Source of the DNA: Salegentibacter sediminis
GTDB taxonomy: Bacteria > Bacteroidota > Bacteroidia > Flavobacteriales > Flavobacteriaceae
Direction of reading: 5' to 3'
NCBI RefSeq assembly: GCF_002078605.1
Contig: NZ_MSJR01000002.1
Coordinates: 310,001-374,000 of the forward strand
Length of the DNA stretch: 64,000 nt
In this document: piece by piece, positions 33,100 through 43,025 of the stretch
How the letters are laid out: each line of letters starts with the position of its first letter
Numbering within the stretch: the stretch's first letter is position 1
The notes under the pieces: generated by a model
Databases searched by the model: none
What the model was told of the DNA's origin: nothing
Seen by the model: only the letters and a program-made list of their open reading frames with translations
Program-made: the position numbers and the translations under genes

Positions 33100-33705
33100 A
33101 TGTACAGGCATTTTTTTAAACCATTTCTTGATTTTTTTATTGCATTTACGGCATTATTAGTGCTTAGTCCGTTATTAATCCCAATCACGCTTTTATTAGC
33201 TTTGGCAAATGGTGGGAAACCTTTTTTCTTTCAGAAAAGACCCGGGAAGAATGCTCAGATTTTCAGCATTATCAAGTTTAAGACCATGACCGATGAGAAG
33301 GATCCTGAAGGGAATTTATTTCCGGATGCCGAGCGTTTAACCGGAATAGGAAAATTTGTAAGAAGGACCTCGATCGATGAAATTCCTCAACTTTTGAATG
33401 TTTTGAAAGGGAATATGAGTATTATCGGGCCGCGCCCTTTGTTGCCACAATATTTAGCCCTTTATACTAAAAGACAGCAAAGGAGACACGAAGTAAAACC
33501 GGGGATTACGGGTTGGGCTCAGGTTAATGGGAGGAATGCAATCAGTTGGACAAAAAAATTTGAATATGATGTTTGGTATGTTGAGAATCAGTCTTTTTGG
33601 CTGGATCTGAAAATTTTGTTCAAAACAATAAAAAAAGTAGTAATTTCGGAAGGTATCAATACCGCCAATATGGCTACCACCGAAGCCTTTAACGGACATA
33701 ATTAA
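33100..33705 (+). CDS. PglC-like phosphoglycosyl transferase (first sugar)
   Basis: Monotopic phosphoglycosyl transferase of 201 aa. A hydrophobic re-entrant helix near residues 8-34 is followed by PFFFQKRPGKNAQIFSIIKFKTM and the catalytic pair in TSIDEIPQLLNVLKGNMSIIGPRP. Near the end come PGITGWAQVNGRN and the WYVENQSFWLDLKILFKT segment. At this length it is the short PglC/WbpL-type, not the long WbaP form. It would move a phospho-sugar (probably diNAc-bacillosamine or a close relative) to undecaprenyl phosphate at the cytoplasmic face. The stop directly abuts the next ATG. A TAATTTTG -7-like box at 33050 might give extra transcription. Confidence 0.88.
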   Translation: MYRHFFKPFLDFFIAFTALLVLSPLLIPITLLLALANGGKPFFFQKRPGKNAQIFSIIKFKTMTDEKDPEGNLFPDAERLTGIGKFVRRTSIDEIPQLLNVLKGNMSIIGPRPLLPQYLALYTKRQQRRHEVKPGITGWAQVNGRNAISWTKKFEYDVWYVENQSFWLDLKILFKTIKKVVISEGINTANMATTEAFNGHN

Positions 33706-34308
33706 ATGCTTATCTACGGCGCAAGCGGACATGGAAAAGTGATTTTTGATATTCTGAAATCCCGGAGTATCAGACCTGAATATGTTCTGGATGATAACCC
33801 TGAGGTTACCGAATTCATGGGTTATAAAGTTGTGCATGAAGCTCAGGGGAATATTCTGAAGATTCCTGGGATCCTGGCAATAGGTGATAATACAATAAGG
33901 AAATTAGTTGCCCGGCGGTATACCGGAGCGATAGCTAAGGCTTTTAGTCATTCCACTGCTATAATTTCTGAAAATGTAGAATTGGGAGATGGTACAGTAG
34001 TAATGCCGGGAGCAATTATTAATTCTAATACGTCTATAGGAATGCACTGCATAATTAATTCGGGCGCTGTGGTAGAACACGACGTAGACCTGGAAGATTT
34101 TGTACATATTTCTCCTAATGCTGTGGTTACCGGAAATGTGCAAATAGGGGAAGGTAGCCAGGTTGGTGCCGGAGCTGCTGTTATTCCCGGTGTGAAAATC
34201 GGCAAATGGGTGAACATTGGAGCCGGAGCCGTTATAATAGAAGATATCCCGGATTTCGCTGTAGTAGTTGGGAATCCTGGGAAAATTATAAAGTATTCAA
34301 ATGAGTAA
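33706..34308 (+). CDS. PglD-like UDP-4-amino-sugar N-acetyltransferase
   Basis: A 200-aa NeuD/PglD-family enzyme. GASGHGKV (residues 5-12) binds nucleotide sugar. A hexapeptide left-handed beta-helix starts near residue 85 and includes GAVVEHDVDLEDFVHISPNAVV, where the conserved His acts as base. Ends VVGNPGKIIK. With the PglE-like aminotransferase (overlap of 8 bases) and the PglF-like dehydratase it should produce UDP-2,4-diacetamido-2,4,6-trideoxyhexose. Confidence 0.86.
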   Translation: MLIYGASGHGKVIFDILKSRSIRPEYVLDDNPEVTEFMGYKVVHEAQGNILKIPGILAIGDNTIRKLVARRYTGAIAKAFSHSTAIISENVELGDGTVVMPGAIINSNTSIGMHCIINSGAVVEHDVDLEDFVHISPNAVVTGNVQIGEGSQVGAGAAVIPGVKIGKWVNIGAGAVIIEDIPDFAVVVGNPGKIIKYSNE

Positions 34309-35455
34309 CGAAAAGATATGGCTCTCTTCGCCGCATATGGGAGGAAAAGAGCAGGAATTTATAAACGAAGCTTTTGAACAAAACTGGATAGCGCCATTAG
34401 GGCCTAATGTTAGTGGTTTTGAACAGGATATCAAAGACTATATATTTCCTGAAGGAGAAAACTCTGCCGAGGTGGTGGCCCTGAGTTCGGGGACTGCAGC
34501 TTTGCATCTTGCATTGATTCAACTTGGGGTGAAAGCCGGGGATGAGGTACTTTGCCAGAGTATGACCTTTGCCGCTTCGGCTAATCCAATTGTTTATTTG
34601 GGGGCAACACCCGTGTTTATAGATAGTGAAGAGGATACCCTAAATATTTGTCCCATAGAACTCGAAAGAGCCATTCAAGACCGGATTGCGAAAGGAAAAA
34701 AACCAAAAGGGATTATAGCGGTACACTTATATGGAACCCCTTACAAGATCGATGAAATTAACAAAGTGGCCTCAGCATATGGGATTCCGGTTATAGAAGA
34801 CAGTGCTGAAGCCTTGGGAAGTTCCTATAAAGGGAAGAAATGTGGGAGTTTTGGTGAATTTTCAATTCTATCCTTCAATGGAAATAAGATCATAACAACT
34901 TCCGGGGGAGGAGCATTGGTGACAAAAAATCAACAGGCCAAAGAAAAAACCATTTTTCTTGCCACTCAGGCCAGGGATGCGGCGCCACATTATCAGCATT
35001 CAGAAATTGGCTATAATTACCGACTGAGTAATGTTTCCGCCGGAATCGGAAGGGGTCAGATGCTGGTTTTGGATGAAAGAGTTGCTGCGCGAAGAGCAAT
35101 GCACGAATTTTACGTAGATTTGTTTAGTGAAATCAATGGGGTGGAGGTCCACTCTGTGCCTGATAATGATTACTTTAGCAATCACTGGTTAAGTGTTGTA
35201 AAAGTTGATAAAAAACAAACAGGGGGAATAAACCGGGAGAACCTCCGTTTATTTCTTGAAGAAAATAATATTGAAAGCAGGCCACTTTGGAAACCCATGC
35301 ATATGCAGCCGATATTTAAAGATTCGCCATTTTACGGAAAAGGGGTTGCTGAAGCTCTTTTTGAAAACGGACTCTGTCTTCCTTCCGGTTCTAACCTTAG
35401 CGACGAGGATAGAGCCAGGATTAGCCGGGCAGTAAAGGAGTGTTTTAAGAAATAA
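34301..35455 (+). CDS. PglE-like UDP-4-keto sugar aminotransferase
   Basis: DegT-family PLP enzyme of 384 aa. The PLP lysine is K196 in SFNGNKIITTSGGGAL and the Asp is D167 in VIEDSAEALGSSYKGK. Start KIWLSSPHMGGKEQEFINEAF and late ESRPLWKPMHMQPIF resemble PglE/PseC-type sugar aminotransferases more than VioA at 9177. It overlaps the PglD-like gene by 8 bases and stops 7 bases before the PglF-like gene. It would aminate the 4-keto group made by the latter. Confidence 0.87.
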   Translation: MSNEKIWLSSPHMGGKEQEFINEAFEQNWIAPLGPNVSGFEQDIKDYIFPEGENSAEVVALSSGTAALHLALIQLGVKAGDEVLCQSMTFAASANPIVYLGATPVFIDSEEDTLNICPIELERAIQDRIAKGKKPKGIIAVHLYGTPYKIDEINKVASAYGIPVIEDSAEALGSSYKGKKCGSFGEFSILSFNGNKIITTSGGGALVTKNQQAKEKTIFLATQARDAAPHYQHSEIGYNYRLSNVSAGIGRGQMLVLDERVAARRAMHEFYVDLFSEINGVEVHSVPDNDYFSNHWLSVVKVDKKQTGGINRENLRLFLEENNIESRPLWKPMHMQPIFKDSPFYGKGVAEALFENGLCLPSGSNLSDEDRARISRAVKECFKK

Positions 35456-35462
35456 AAATTTT

Positions 35463-37436
35463 ATGGGGAATTTAGTCAAAGTTCTTAAAAGAATATTGTC
35501 AGGGACCGACAGTTCCTTAGACCTAAGGAATATGCGTTACCTGCCCAGGTGGGCGGTATTACTTATCGATATTGCTTTGGTGGCTATTTCCACCCTGTTT
35601 ACTGTGCTAATCGTCGTAGATCTTACTCCCCGGTATTATACGATTCTGAGTTTCTATGATAAAGGAATTCTCATTATTGCAGTTCATATTTTTTATTTTT
35701 TTATTTTTAAAACTTATGCGGGCATCATCCGGTATTCCTCCAATATCGATGCGCTCAAGCTACTGCTGGCTACATTGAGCTCGTTCTTCACCCTGGTATT
35801 TATTAGTTACACCACATATTTTGTAATAGGAGAAAAGATCTTCTTGATAGGAGGTTTATTGATAAACCTTTGTGCGGCTTTCTCTTTATTATTTCTTTTT
35901 AGATTGGGAGTAAAGCAGGTTTATGAGTATTTTAAAATAGTTCAGAAAAACGAACAACTTATCAATGCAGTAATTATCGGAGCCGATGAAAATGCTATCT
36001 CGGTGGCAGGGGCACTGGATATTGAACATCCAAGAAGGTTTAAAGTGGTGGGGTTCTTAACTCAGGAAAAATTAAACCGAAGTATACGCTTACTCGATAA
36101 GCCTGTGGTGAGCCAGACCGCGAAAGTTCATGAAGCCGTGCAATCTCTTAATGCAGATGCGGTCATCCTCTCGGAACACGATCTAAGTGCCGAGGAAAAA
36201 TTCGGAATTGTAGAAGATTGTCTCGAACACGATATCAAGGTTTATAATGCGCCAATTGTTTCCACCTGGGGCCAGGGGGAGCCTATTGCCCAAAAAGTGA
36301 AATCCTTACAGATAGAAGACCTACTTGAAAGGGAGCCTATCAAATTGGATATTCAGAATAAGATTGAACAACTCACAGGAAAAACTATTCTTGTGACCGG
36401 TGGTGCGGGATCAATTGGAAGTGAGATAGTTCGGCAGGTCGCCGATTATAACCCTAAACGACTTATTATTCTGGACCAGGCGGAAACTCCGCTGCATAGT
36501 TTGAAACTGGAAATTGAATCCAGATTTCCGAATTTGAACTGTAAATTTATCATTTGTGACGTCGGGAACTGGAAGCGTCTGGAACTAATGTTTCAGAATA
36601 ATGAAATCGATGTGGTGTATCATGCTGCGGCATATAAGCATGTCCCCTTGATGGAAGAAAATCCCCATGAGGCAATTTTTGTAAATATTGCCGGAACAAA
36701 AAATCTTGCTGACCTTTCGGTGAAATATGGGGTTGGTCATTTTGTTATGGTTTCAACCGATAAAGCGGTGAATCCAAGTAATGTCATGGGAGCTTCGAAG
36801 AGGGCTGCTGAGATGTATGTGCAATCTTTGTATCATAGTCAGCTGGCGAATAATCCACATCCAACAAAATTTATCACCACCCGATTTGGGAATGTATTAG
36901 GTTCTAATGGTTCAGTAGTACCCCTGTTCAAAAAACAAATTGAGAAGGGTGGCCCGGTTACCATAACCCATCCTGATATTATCAGGTATTTCATGACCAT
37001 TCCCGAAGCTTGTCAGCTTGTGCTCGAAGCCGGGACCATGGGAAAAGGAGGGGAGATCTTTGTATTTGATATGGGAGAACCCGTAAAAATCATGGACCTG
37101 GCTATTAAAATGATCAAACTTGCGGGATACGATCCCAATAAAAACATCAAGGTAAAAATTACAGGCTTAAGACCGGGTGAAAAGCTTTATGAAGAATTAT
37201 TAAACGATGAATGCAAGACCCTACCTACCCATCATAAGAAGATTATGATTGGCCAGGAGGTTGTTAGGGATTATGAGTTGATAAGTGATAAGATAGAAAA
37301 GATCATCGCATCTGGCAATAAATTAAAAGCCGACCTGGTTGTGCAAAAGCTTAAAGAGCTTATTCCGGAGTTTAAAAGCAATAACTCCTCTTTTGAACGT
37401 TTAGACAATAAAGAGGAAAATGTAATTAGTAAATAA
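35463..37436 (+). CDS. PglF/WbpM-like UDP-GlcNAc 4,6-dehydratase (membrane type)
   Basis: Long-form dehydratase of 657 aa. Four hydrophobic helices fill about residues 25-155. A CoA-binding-like domain follows (about 165-290), then an SDR domain with LVTGGAGSIGSEIVRQ from about 310. HAAAYKHVPLMEENP and STDKAVNPSNVMGASKR follow, with Met in place of the catalytic Tyr, as is normal for this family. RFGNVLGSNGSVVPLF and GLRPGEKLYEELL confirm the group. It makes the 4-keto-6-deoxy intermediate for PglE/PglD. Seven bases after the aminotransferase gene. Confidence 0.92.
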   Translation: MGNLVKVLKRILSGTDSSLDLRNMRYLPRWAVLLIDIALVAISTLFTVLIVVDLTPRYYTILSFYDKGILIIAVHIFYFFIFKTYAGIIRYSSNIDALKLLLATLSSFFTLVFISYTTYFVIGEKIFLIGGLLINLCAAFSLLFLFRLGVKQVYEYFKIVQKNEQLINAVIIGADENAISVAGALDIEHPRRFKVVGFLTQEKLNRSIRLLDKPVVSQTAKVHEAVQSLNADAVILSEHDLSAEEKFGIVEDCLEHDIKVYNAPIVSTWGQGEPIAQKVKSLQIEDLLEREPIKLDIQNKIEQLTGKTILVTGGAGSIGSEIVRQVADYNPKRLIILDQAETPLHSLKLEIESRFPNLNCKFIICDVGNWKRLELMFQNNEIDVVYHAAAYKHVPLMEENPHEAIFVNIAGTKNLADLSVKYGVGHFVMVSTDKAVNPSNVMGASKRAAEMYVQSLYHSQLANNPHPTKFITTRFGNVLGSNGSVVPLFKKQIEKGGPVTITHPDIIRYFMTIPEACQLVLEAGTMGKGGEIFVFDMGEPVKIMDLAIKMIKLAGYDPNKNIKVKITGLRPGEKLYEELLNDECKTLPTHHKKIMIGQEVVRDYELISDKIEKIIASGNKLKADLVVQKLKELIPEFKSNNSSFERLDNKEENVISK

Positions 37437-37454
37437 AAATCTACCCCAGATTAT

Positions 37455-38219
37455 ATGAAAAAATACCCACTGCTACTATTAATTGGTTTTTTAATTTTTA
37501 GTTGCTCCACTAAAAAGGAAATCGTTTATTTTCATGATATCGAAGAACTCGAAGGCTATGAGAATATCATGGAATATGAACCGGTGATAGAGCCTAATGA
37601 TGTTTTGAGAATAAATGTTTCGTCGATAAACGAGGAGGTAGTGAAACCTTTTCAACCCCCTACCCAGGGATCGCAAGGAGGCGGAGGCGGAGGACAAAAT
37701 ATGTCATTAACCGGATATCTCGTGGACCCTGAAGGGAAAATCCAGTTTCCTGTATTAGGTTCAGTAGAAGTAGCCGGATTGAAAAGAAGTGAAGTCCAGC
37801 AGAAACTTCAAGGTGAGATTCGAAATTTTGTTACCGATGCGGTAGTGGATATTAGAATTGTCAATTTTAAGGTAACAGTGCTGGGGGAAACCGGAGCGAC
37901 AAGAGTTGAGGTTAGTGACGGGCGTATTACCGTACCGGAATTAATCGCTGAAGTTGGAGATATTAGCTACGACGGCAGGAGACAGAATATTTTAGTGATC
38001 AGAGAAAAAGATGGAGTAAAATCTTATGGCCGGGTAGATCTTACCGATGCTAACGACGTCTTTAAAAATCCTTATTATTATTTAAAGCAAAATGACATTG
38101 TTTATGTGGAACCTACTTACAGAGCGGTGAAATCAGCCGGTTTCTTTACCAGTTACCAGGGAATAATTTCTTTGGGAACTACGATTATAAGTATGTACCT
38201 GCTAATAAACAGCCTCTAA
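37455..38219 (+). CDS. wza: Wza-like outer-membrane polysaccharide export lipoprotein
   Basis: A 254-aa protein with lipobox IFSCS (Cys17). The polysaccharide export domain covers about 40-130 (PNDVLRINVSSINEE, GYLVDPEGKIQFPVLGSVEVAGL), with a Gly-rich run near 74-80 in its middle. An SLBB-like part follows (about 135-215: VTVLGETGATRVEV, LKQNDIVYVEP) and a C-terminal hydrophobic segment. It would form the export pore together with Wzc. Shorter than E. coli Wza but normal for Bacteroidetes. It is followed after 4 bases by wzc. Confidence 0.9.
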   Translation: MKKYPLLLLIGFLIFSCSTKKEIVYFHDIEELEGYENIMEYEPVIEPNDVLRINVSSINEEVVKPFQPPTQGSQGGGGGGQNMSLTGYLVDPEGKIQFPVLGSVEVAGLKRSEVQQKLQGEIRNFVTDAVVDIRIVNFKVTVLGETGATRVEVSDGRITVPELIAEVGDISYDGRRQNILVIREKDGVKSYGRVDLTDANDVFKNPYYYLKQNDIVYVEPTYRAVKSAGFFTSYQGIISLGTTIISMYLLINSL

Positions 38220-38223
38220 ATTT

Positions 38224-40620
38224 ATGGAAGACCTAAACGACTTCACGGAAGAGCAAGAAGAATCGAATTTTGATCTCAAGGCCGAAATCTATAAGTATCT
38301 GGCTTATTGGAAATGGATCATTTTGGGGTTATTACTTGGAGGCTTGGTTGCCTATCTCTATAACCGTTATACCATCCCTAAGTACCGCACTGAAGCCACC
38401 CTGGTTATTGTGAATGATGAAGAAAATACGGCCTTAAGTGCAATGCCTAAGGGAGGTGGTTCTATTTTGTCCCTCAATGATGACGGCCTGGATAATCAAA
38501 TAGAAAAACTGAAATCTAAAAGCCTGATCGAGAGTGTTGTGGATGAACTTGACCATAATATTTCCTATTTTATAGAAGGGAATGTAATCAAAGTTGAAGC
38601 TTATAAAAGCAGCCCGGTACTTATTGAGTTTATCACTCCAGACAGTATTATAAATAAACAAAATGCCAATTTATTTATAAGTCCTGTTTCGGATACTGAA
38701 TTCAAACTGGTCGAAGAAAGTAGATCCTACAATAAAACCCATAAGATAGGGGAAGTTATTAATTTTGATGGAGCTAAATTCACTATCCTTCCGAGATCCG
38801 GGAATGAGGAGGGAGAGTTTAAAAACACAAAAACAGTAAATATTCTAATACAACCAGTACCGGATGTGGCCAGGGATTATCTTTCCAGATTACAGATTAT
38901 GAAAAAGGGGCAGGCTAAGGATATGCTGGCTTTATCTATGATCCATCCTAGCAGTGAAAAGTCCGAAGACTTTCTCAATAAATTAATGGGAAGATTTAAT
39001 GAGGAAGGAGTAAAGAATAAGCAGGAGGTAGCTGAAAATACTACAAAATTTATCCAGGACAGACTTGAAATGATTACCACGGAATTAGATTCGGTGGAAG
39101 GAGGAATAGCCGATTTCAAGAGGGAGAACCGGATGATGGATGTATCTAGTACTGCCGGAATGTACCAGTCACAGTATACTGCTGCCGAGCAAGAGATTTT
39201 TAGCCTGGAAACTCAACTGGCATTAATCGAATCGGTAGAGGAATTATTGCGGAATCAGGGAAATTATGAACTATTACCGGAAGCGGGAATTAGCGAAGGA
39301 GGGATTTCAGGATTAACGAATTCCTATAACAGTTTGGTGATGGAACGGAATCTTTACCTGAAGAATTCTACTCCCGAAAATCCGGTGGTGCAGGCAATTA
39401 CGGACCAGTTAGATAGTTTGAAAGAAAACCTTTTTGAGAGTATAAATAGTACGCGAAGATCTATAAATGTCAGGATTAATGAACTTAATCAACGGGAAAA
39501 TAGGGCGCAGGGCCAATTCAGTAATTTCCCGGGACTGGAAAAGGGGATGCGTAGCATAGAAAGGCAGCAGCAGATCAAGGAGCAGTTGTATTTATTTCTT
39601 CTGCAACGCAGAGAAGAGGCTGCTATTAGCTTTGCGGCTACTGCTTCAGTTGCACGTGTAGTGGATCCGGCTTATACCATCGAGGAACCCGTAGATCCAA
39701 AGCCCTGGTTGATACTGGTAGCAGGATTTGTCCTTGGTTTGATCATTCCTATCCTGATCATCTTTATCAAGAATTTTCTGGATACCAAAGTGCATCATAA
39801 AGGAGACCTCCAACCGCTAACCAAAACAATCCCTTTTCTGGGTGAGCTGCCAAGAATTAAATCAGATCAAAATGAACTAATAGGCGTTAATGACCGCTCG
39901 CCCCTTGCAGAAGCCTTTAGAATTCTAAGAACCAACCTGGCCTATTTAATTCAGAATAAAGGAAAGGAACGCGGGGAGATTATCTTTGTAACCTCTACCA
40001 TTAAAGGGGAAGGTAAGACTTTTGTTTCTACCAACCTGGCTCGTACGCTTTCGACCACTAATAAAAAAGTACTTCTGGTTGGGGCTGATATCCGTAACCC
40101 TAAACTGCATAAGTATTCAGATAAGGCAATGGAAGATAAAGGTCTGTCTGATTACCTGCACAATTATGAAGTAGGAATGGAAGATATTATCGTCCCAACC
40201 AATAAAAATGATATTGATGTAGATATCATTATGTCGGGAGCAATACCTCCAAACCCGGCAGAGCTTTTTATGAGTGACCGGATGGGTGATTTGCTCACAA
40301 GAGCCAGTGAATTGTATGATTTTGTGATCGTAGATACCGCGCCTACCATGATAGTTACCGATACTCTTTTAATTAGTCCGTTGGCAGATACTACACTTTA
40401 TATTGTACGGGCAGAACATACCGATAAAAAACTTCTTGATTTCCCTAAAGATTTAAAACAGCAGGGGAAATTAAAAGGCCTGGCTGTAGTGCTAAATGAT
40501 ATCGATTATTCTAAATTCTCTTATGGTGCCAATTATGGTTATTCCTACGGCTACGGTTATGGTTACGGTGCCGATAAGGAAAGCCGATGGAAAAGGTGGT
40601 TTGGAAAGAAAAAGTCTTAA
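38224..40620 (+). CDS. wzc: Wzc-like co-polymerase / BY-type tyrosine kinase
   Basis: A 798-aa inner-membrane protein with N-terminal Wzz domain (TM about 30-48), a periplasmic coiled-coil part and a second TM at about 493-515. The kinase domain carries TSTIKGEGKTF (Walker A, about 590), VLLVGADIRNPKLH (Walker A', about 617) and FVIVDTAPT (Walker B, about 700). The C-terminus is a Tyr/Gly cluster (YGYSYGYGYGYG) for autophosphorylation, followed by a basic tail. It controls chain length and export with Wza. The gene ends 7 bases from the convergent PHP phosphatase gene, its probable regulator. Confidence 0.93.
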   Translation: MEDLNDFTEEQEESNFDLKAEIYKYLAYWKWIILGLLLGGLVAYLYNRYTIPKYRTEATLVIVNDEENTALSAMPKGGGSILSLNDDGLDNQIEKLKSKSLIESVVDELDHNISYFIEGNVIKVEAYKSSPVLIEFITPDSIINKQNANLFISPVSDTEFKLVEESRSYNKTHKIGEVINFDGAKFTILPRSGNEEGEFKNTKTVNILIQPVPDVARDYLSRLQIMKKGQAKDMLALSMIHPSSEKSEDFLNKLMGRFNEEGVKNKQEVAENTTKFIQDRLEMITTELDSVEGGIADFKRENRMMDVSSTAGMYQSQYTAAEQEIFSLETQLALIESVEELLRNQGNYELLPEAGISEGGISGLTNSYNSLVMERNLYLKNSTPENPVVQAITDQLDSLKENLFESINSTRRSINVRINELNQRENRAQGQFSNFPGLEKGMRSIERQQQIKEQLYLFLLQRREEAAISFAATASVARVVDPAYTIEEPVDPKPWLILVAGFVLGLIIPILIIFIKNFLDTKVHHKGDLQPLTKTIPFLGELPRIKSDQNELIGVNDRSPLAEAFRILRTNLAYLIQNKGKERGEIIFVTSTIKGEGKTFVSTNLARTLSTTNKKVLLVGADIRNPKLHKYSDKAMEDKGLSDYLHNYEVGMEDIIVPTNKNDIDVDIIMSGAIPPNPAELFMSDRMGDLLTRASELYDFVIVDTAPTMIVTDTLLISPLADTTLYIVRAEHTDKKLLDFPKDLKQQGKLKGLAVVLNDIDYSKFSYGANYGYSYGYGYGYGADKESRWKRWFGKKKS

Positions 40621-40627
40621 GTAAGTT

Positions 40628-41362
40628 TTAATTAAATAAAGCCTTGCTTTTTTCTATAACAGGTTCAATCAATTGGACCTGTTTTTTATTTAGTTTGATT
40701 TTTTCAAGTTTTTCCAGGTGTTCCAGTCGATGCGTGTCACTGCTAATGTAGTCTATCATGCCGGCTTCCAGCAGTTGATTTGCTGTTTTCTGCATCCCCA
40801 ATCCATAATGTGGGGTTAGCGAAAGCATATTCATTTGAAAGCTACAGCCCCGATTTTTTAGATCTTTATATTTTTCCAGATTTTTAGAGTGATAATAAGC
40901 ATAACGTTCGGGATGTGCCAGGATGGGCTTTTGACCGCTGGTTAGGATCTTAAAAAGAATTTCTTTTAAATTTATAGGAGCCTGAAAATACGACATTTCA
41001 ACCAGCACATTATTTCCGGTGATGGGCAGCATTTTTTCTCCTTCCTCCAAACTATCCATTAAATGCTGATCCATCATATATTCGCCGGCTGCTGAAATTT
41101 CAATTTGCGAAGACAATACGGATTTTAATCTTTCAAGTGCGTCACCAATAGTTTCTCTGGTATTTGGATAGTAATCTCCCATAACATGCGGAGTACACAC
41201 AAAACGACTCACCCCGAATTTTTCGAATTTTTCAATCATCTCCAGAGAAGCTTCCGGGCTTGCAGCGCCATCATCTATCCCCGGTAATAAATGATTATGA
41301 AAATCGGTGAAGCCCTCTAAAAGATCGACGAAGAATATTTTTTTCTGAAAAAAAGAGATCAT
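40628..41362 (-). CDS. CpsB/YwqE-type PHP tyrosine phosphatase
   Basis: PHP-domain metal-dependent phosphatase of 244 aa. DFHNHLLPGIDDGA (about 20-33) provides the first metal ligands. VCTPHVMGDYYPN, ILAHPERYAYYH and ISSDTHRLEH supply further His/Asp residues. Such proteins dephosphorylate BY-kinases and so set capsule output. It faces wzc tail to tail, and divergent wzi starts 78 bases beyond its own start. Substrate Wzc is inferred from family and position. Confidence 0.9.
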   Translation of the reverse strand: MISFFQKKIFFVDLLEGFTDFHNHLLPGIDDGAASPEASLEMIEKFEKFGVSRFVCTPHVMGDYYPNTRETIGDALERLKSVLSSQIEISAAGEYMMDQHLMDSLEEGEKMLPITGNNVLVEMSYFQAPINLKEILFKILTSGQKPILAHPERYAYYHSKNLEKYKDLKNRGCSFQMNMLSLTPHYGLGMQKTANQLLEAGMIDYISSDTHRLEHLEKLEKIKLNKKQVQLIEPVIEKSKALFN

Positions 41363-41440
41363 TTCGGAAATTTTGAGCTGTAAAATTACAGAATTTTAAT
41401 TCATTTTAAGCATCTTTGGTAAGCCTTTAATCTGCTGCTT

Positions 41441-42781
41441 ATGAGATCGATCTTTACTCTGCTTTTTTCATTTATTTTTTTTGCTAAAGCTCCTGCCCAG
41501 GAACTTAATTATTCTGCCGAAGTAAATACTTCAGCCCTTATATACACTGAAGACGAATCTCCGTTCTGGTTACACAGTAATCAGCGTGGAAGAATTGATG
41601 AACTTACCAATTTTTCAGGATGGATTAGTGGAAATGCTACTTATAATCTCGGTAATACCACTTTTCTTGAAGTTGGCCTTGGCGGACTTTATCAGGATGG
41701 CTATACCGATAAATTTCAGCTGGATGAAAGCTATTTGAGTTTTCAAACTTCCTGGCTGGAGATCTCGGCCGGAAGAAAACAAAAGACCGAATTTTACCGG
41801 GGCTTAAGTGCTTCCAACGAAAACATTCTCTGGTCTTTAAACGCCCGACCTCTGGCGGGAATTCAATTAAAGACCAAAAGACCTGTATTTATCTCCGGCA
41901 GTAAGGGAATTGGATTCACCGCAGCTTTGGAAGAATATTTTATGGATGATGAGCGATATGTTGTAAATACCCGCTTACATCATAAACGCTTCAGTTTAGT
42001 TTATCGGCATTCAGAGAACTTCGAGTTTTCAGCCGGATTGCAACATTTTGTGCAATGGGGTGGTGTTCATCCCGAGTTCGGTCAGCTCCCGGATTCTTTT
42101 TCCGATTATCTGGATGTATTTATGGGGAAAGAGGGGGAAGATACCGTAGAGGGACAGGAAGCCAATGCTTTAGGGAATCACCTGGGGAGCTACGAAGTGA
42201 AACTTAAAAGCCGAATTCAAAATTATAAGCTCGAATTAATTTATAACCACTTATTTGAAGATGGTTCCGGCCGGGTTCTCGCCAACACTCCAGATGGCCG
42301 CTATGGAATTTACCTCGAAGATCAAAACCCCGGGAACTGGGTTGACGCTGTAATGTACGAGCTTTATTATACCCGTAATCAAAGCAAAAACAGCCCTACT
42401 ACCGATGGAGCTGATAATTATTTCAATAATAATCTTTACCGATCGGGATGGACCTATGAGAGTAGGATCTTAGGCGTTCCTTTTATAGGTTTGGGGGAAA
42501 ACCGTTTCCGGATTAACAATAATAAATTGATTGCACATCATCTGGGAATAACAGGACTGGCTTTTGATAAACTGCCTTATAAGTTCCTGGGCAGTTACCG
42601 CAAGAACTATGGAGCAAAAGGGGGAGGGAATATTCCGCAACATGATATTCTATCTACCTATCTGGATGTAAAAGTTTATTCTTACCTTATAGATATCAAC
42701 CTGCAGCTTGGAGCCGATTTCAATACGATGAAATCACCAAATTACGGGGCAGGCATTCTCTTAAGTGCAAGCCTTCTTTAA
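41441..42781 (+). CDS. wzi: Wzi-like capsule assembly outer-membrane protein
   Basis: A 446-aa protein with a signal peptide (about residues 1-20, cut after PAQ) followed by a beta-barrel-like alternating sequence. Family words include WLHSNQRGRID, ISAGRKQKTEFYRGL, FSAGLQHFVQWGG and DNYFNNNLYRSGWTYESRILG. It matches the Bacteroidetes Wzi (PF14052) type, which anchors or assembles capsule at the outer membrane. Ends in aromatic/hydrophobic LSASLL. Closes the export part of the locus. A weak CATCTTTG box lies at 41411. Confidence 0.87.
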   Translation: MRSIFTLLFSFIFFAKAPAQELNYSAEVNTSALIYTEDESPFWLHSNQRGRIDELTNFSGWISGNATYNLGNTTFLEVGLGGLYQDGYTDKFQLDESYLSFQTSWLEISAGRKQKTEFYRGLSASNENILWSLNARPLAGIQLKTKRPVFISGSKGIGFTAALEEYFMDDERYVVNTRLHHKRFSLVYRHSENFEFSAGLQHFVQWGGVHPEFGQLPDSFSDYLDVFMGKEGEDTVEGQEANALGNHLGSYEVKLKSRIQNYKLELIYNHLFEDGSGRVLANTPDGRYGIYLEDQNPGNWVDAVMYELYYTRNQSKNSPTTDGADNYFNNNLYRSGWTYESRILGVPFIGLGENRFRINNNKLIAHHLGITGLAFDKLPYKFLGSYRKNYGAKGGGNIPQHDILSTYLDVKVYSYLIDINLQLGADFNTMKSPNYGAGILLSASLL

Positions 42782-42854
42782 GCCCATTCTCTAACTAATT
42801 GTAAATAACAAATTCTTGAAAAAATCATCTATTATATTTACTGTAAGTAGAGAA

Positions 42855-43025
42855 ATGAAAGTTTTAAGCTGTACTCCTGATGCGGTGTAATTATTTCCTG
42901 AGATTTCTTTTCAGGAAAATGTTCCAGAGGGACTTCTCGATTATTTTCCCCAGAATCTACACCAAAGTATTGCGAAATCGGTAAATGCAGCTTTTGAGGG
43001 CAGGCTGAGCCGGTTTGAAACTAAA
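42855..43025 (+). other. In-frame 5' extension of the sensor kinase, interrupted by a stop
   Basis: ATG 42855 opens 11 codons, then TAA at 42888-42890. The same frame then runs without further stops into the kinase gene and reads like protein (e.g. ENVPEGLLDYFPQNL, NAAFEGRLSRFETK). No ATG lies between the stop and the GTG at 43026. This suggests either a nonsense mutation, a sequence error, or an unrecognised alternative start in the interval. Confidence 0.5.
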
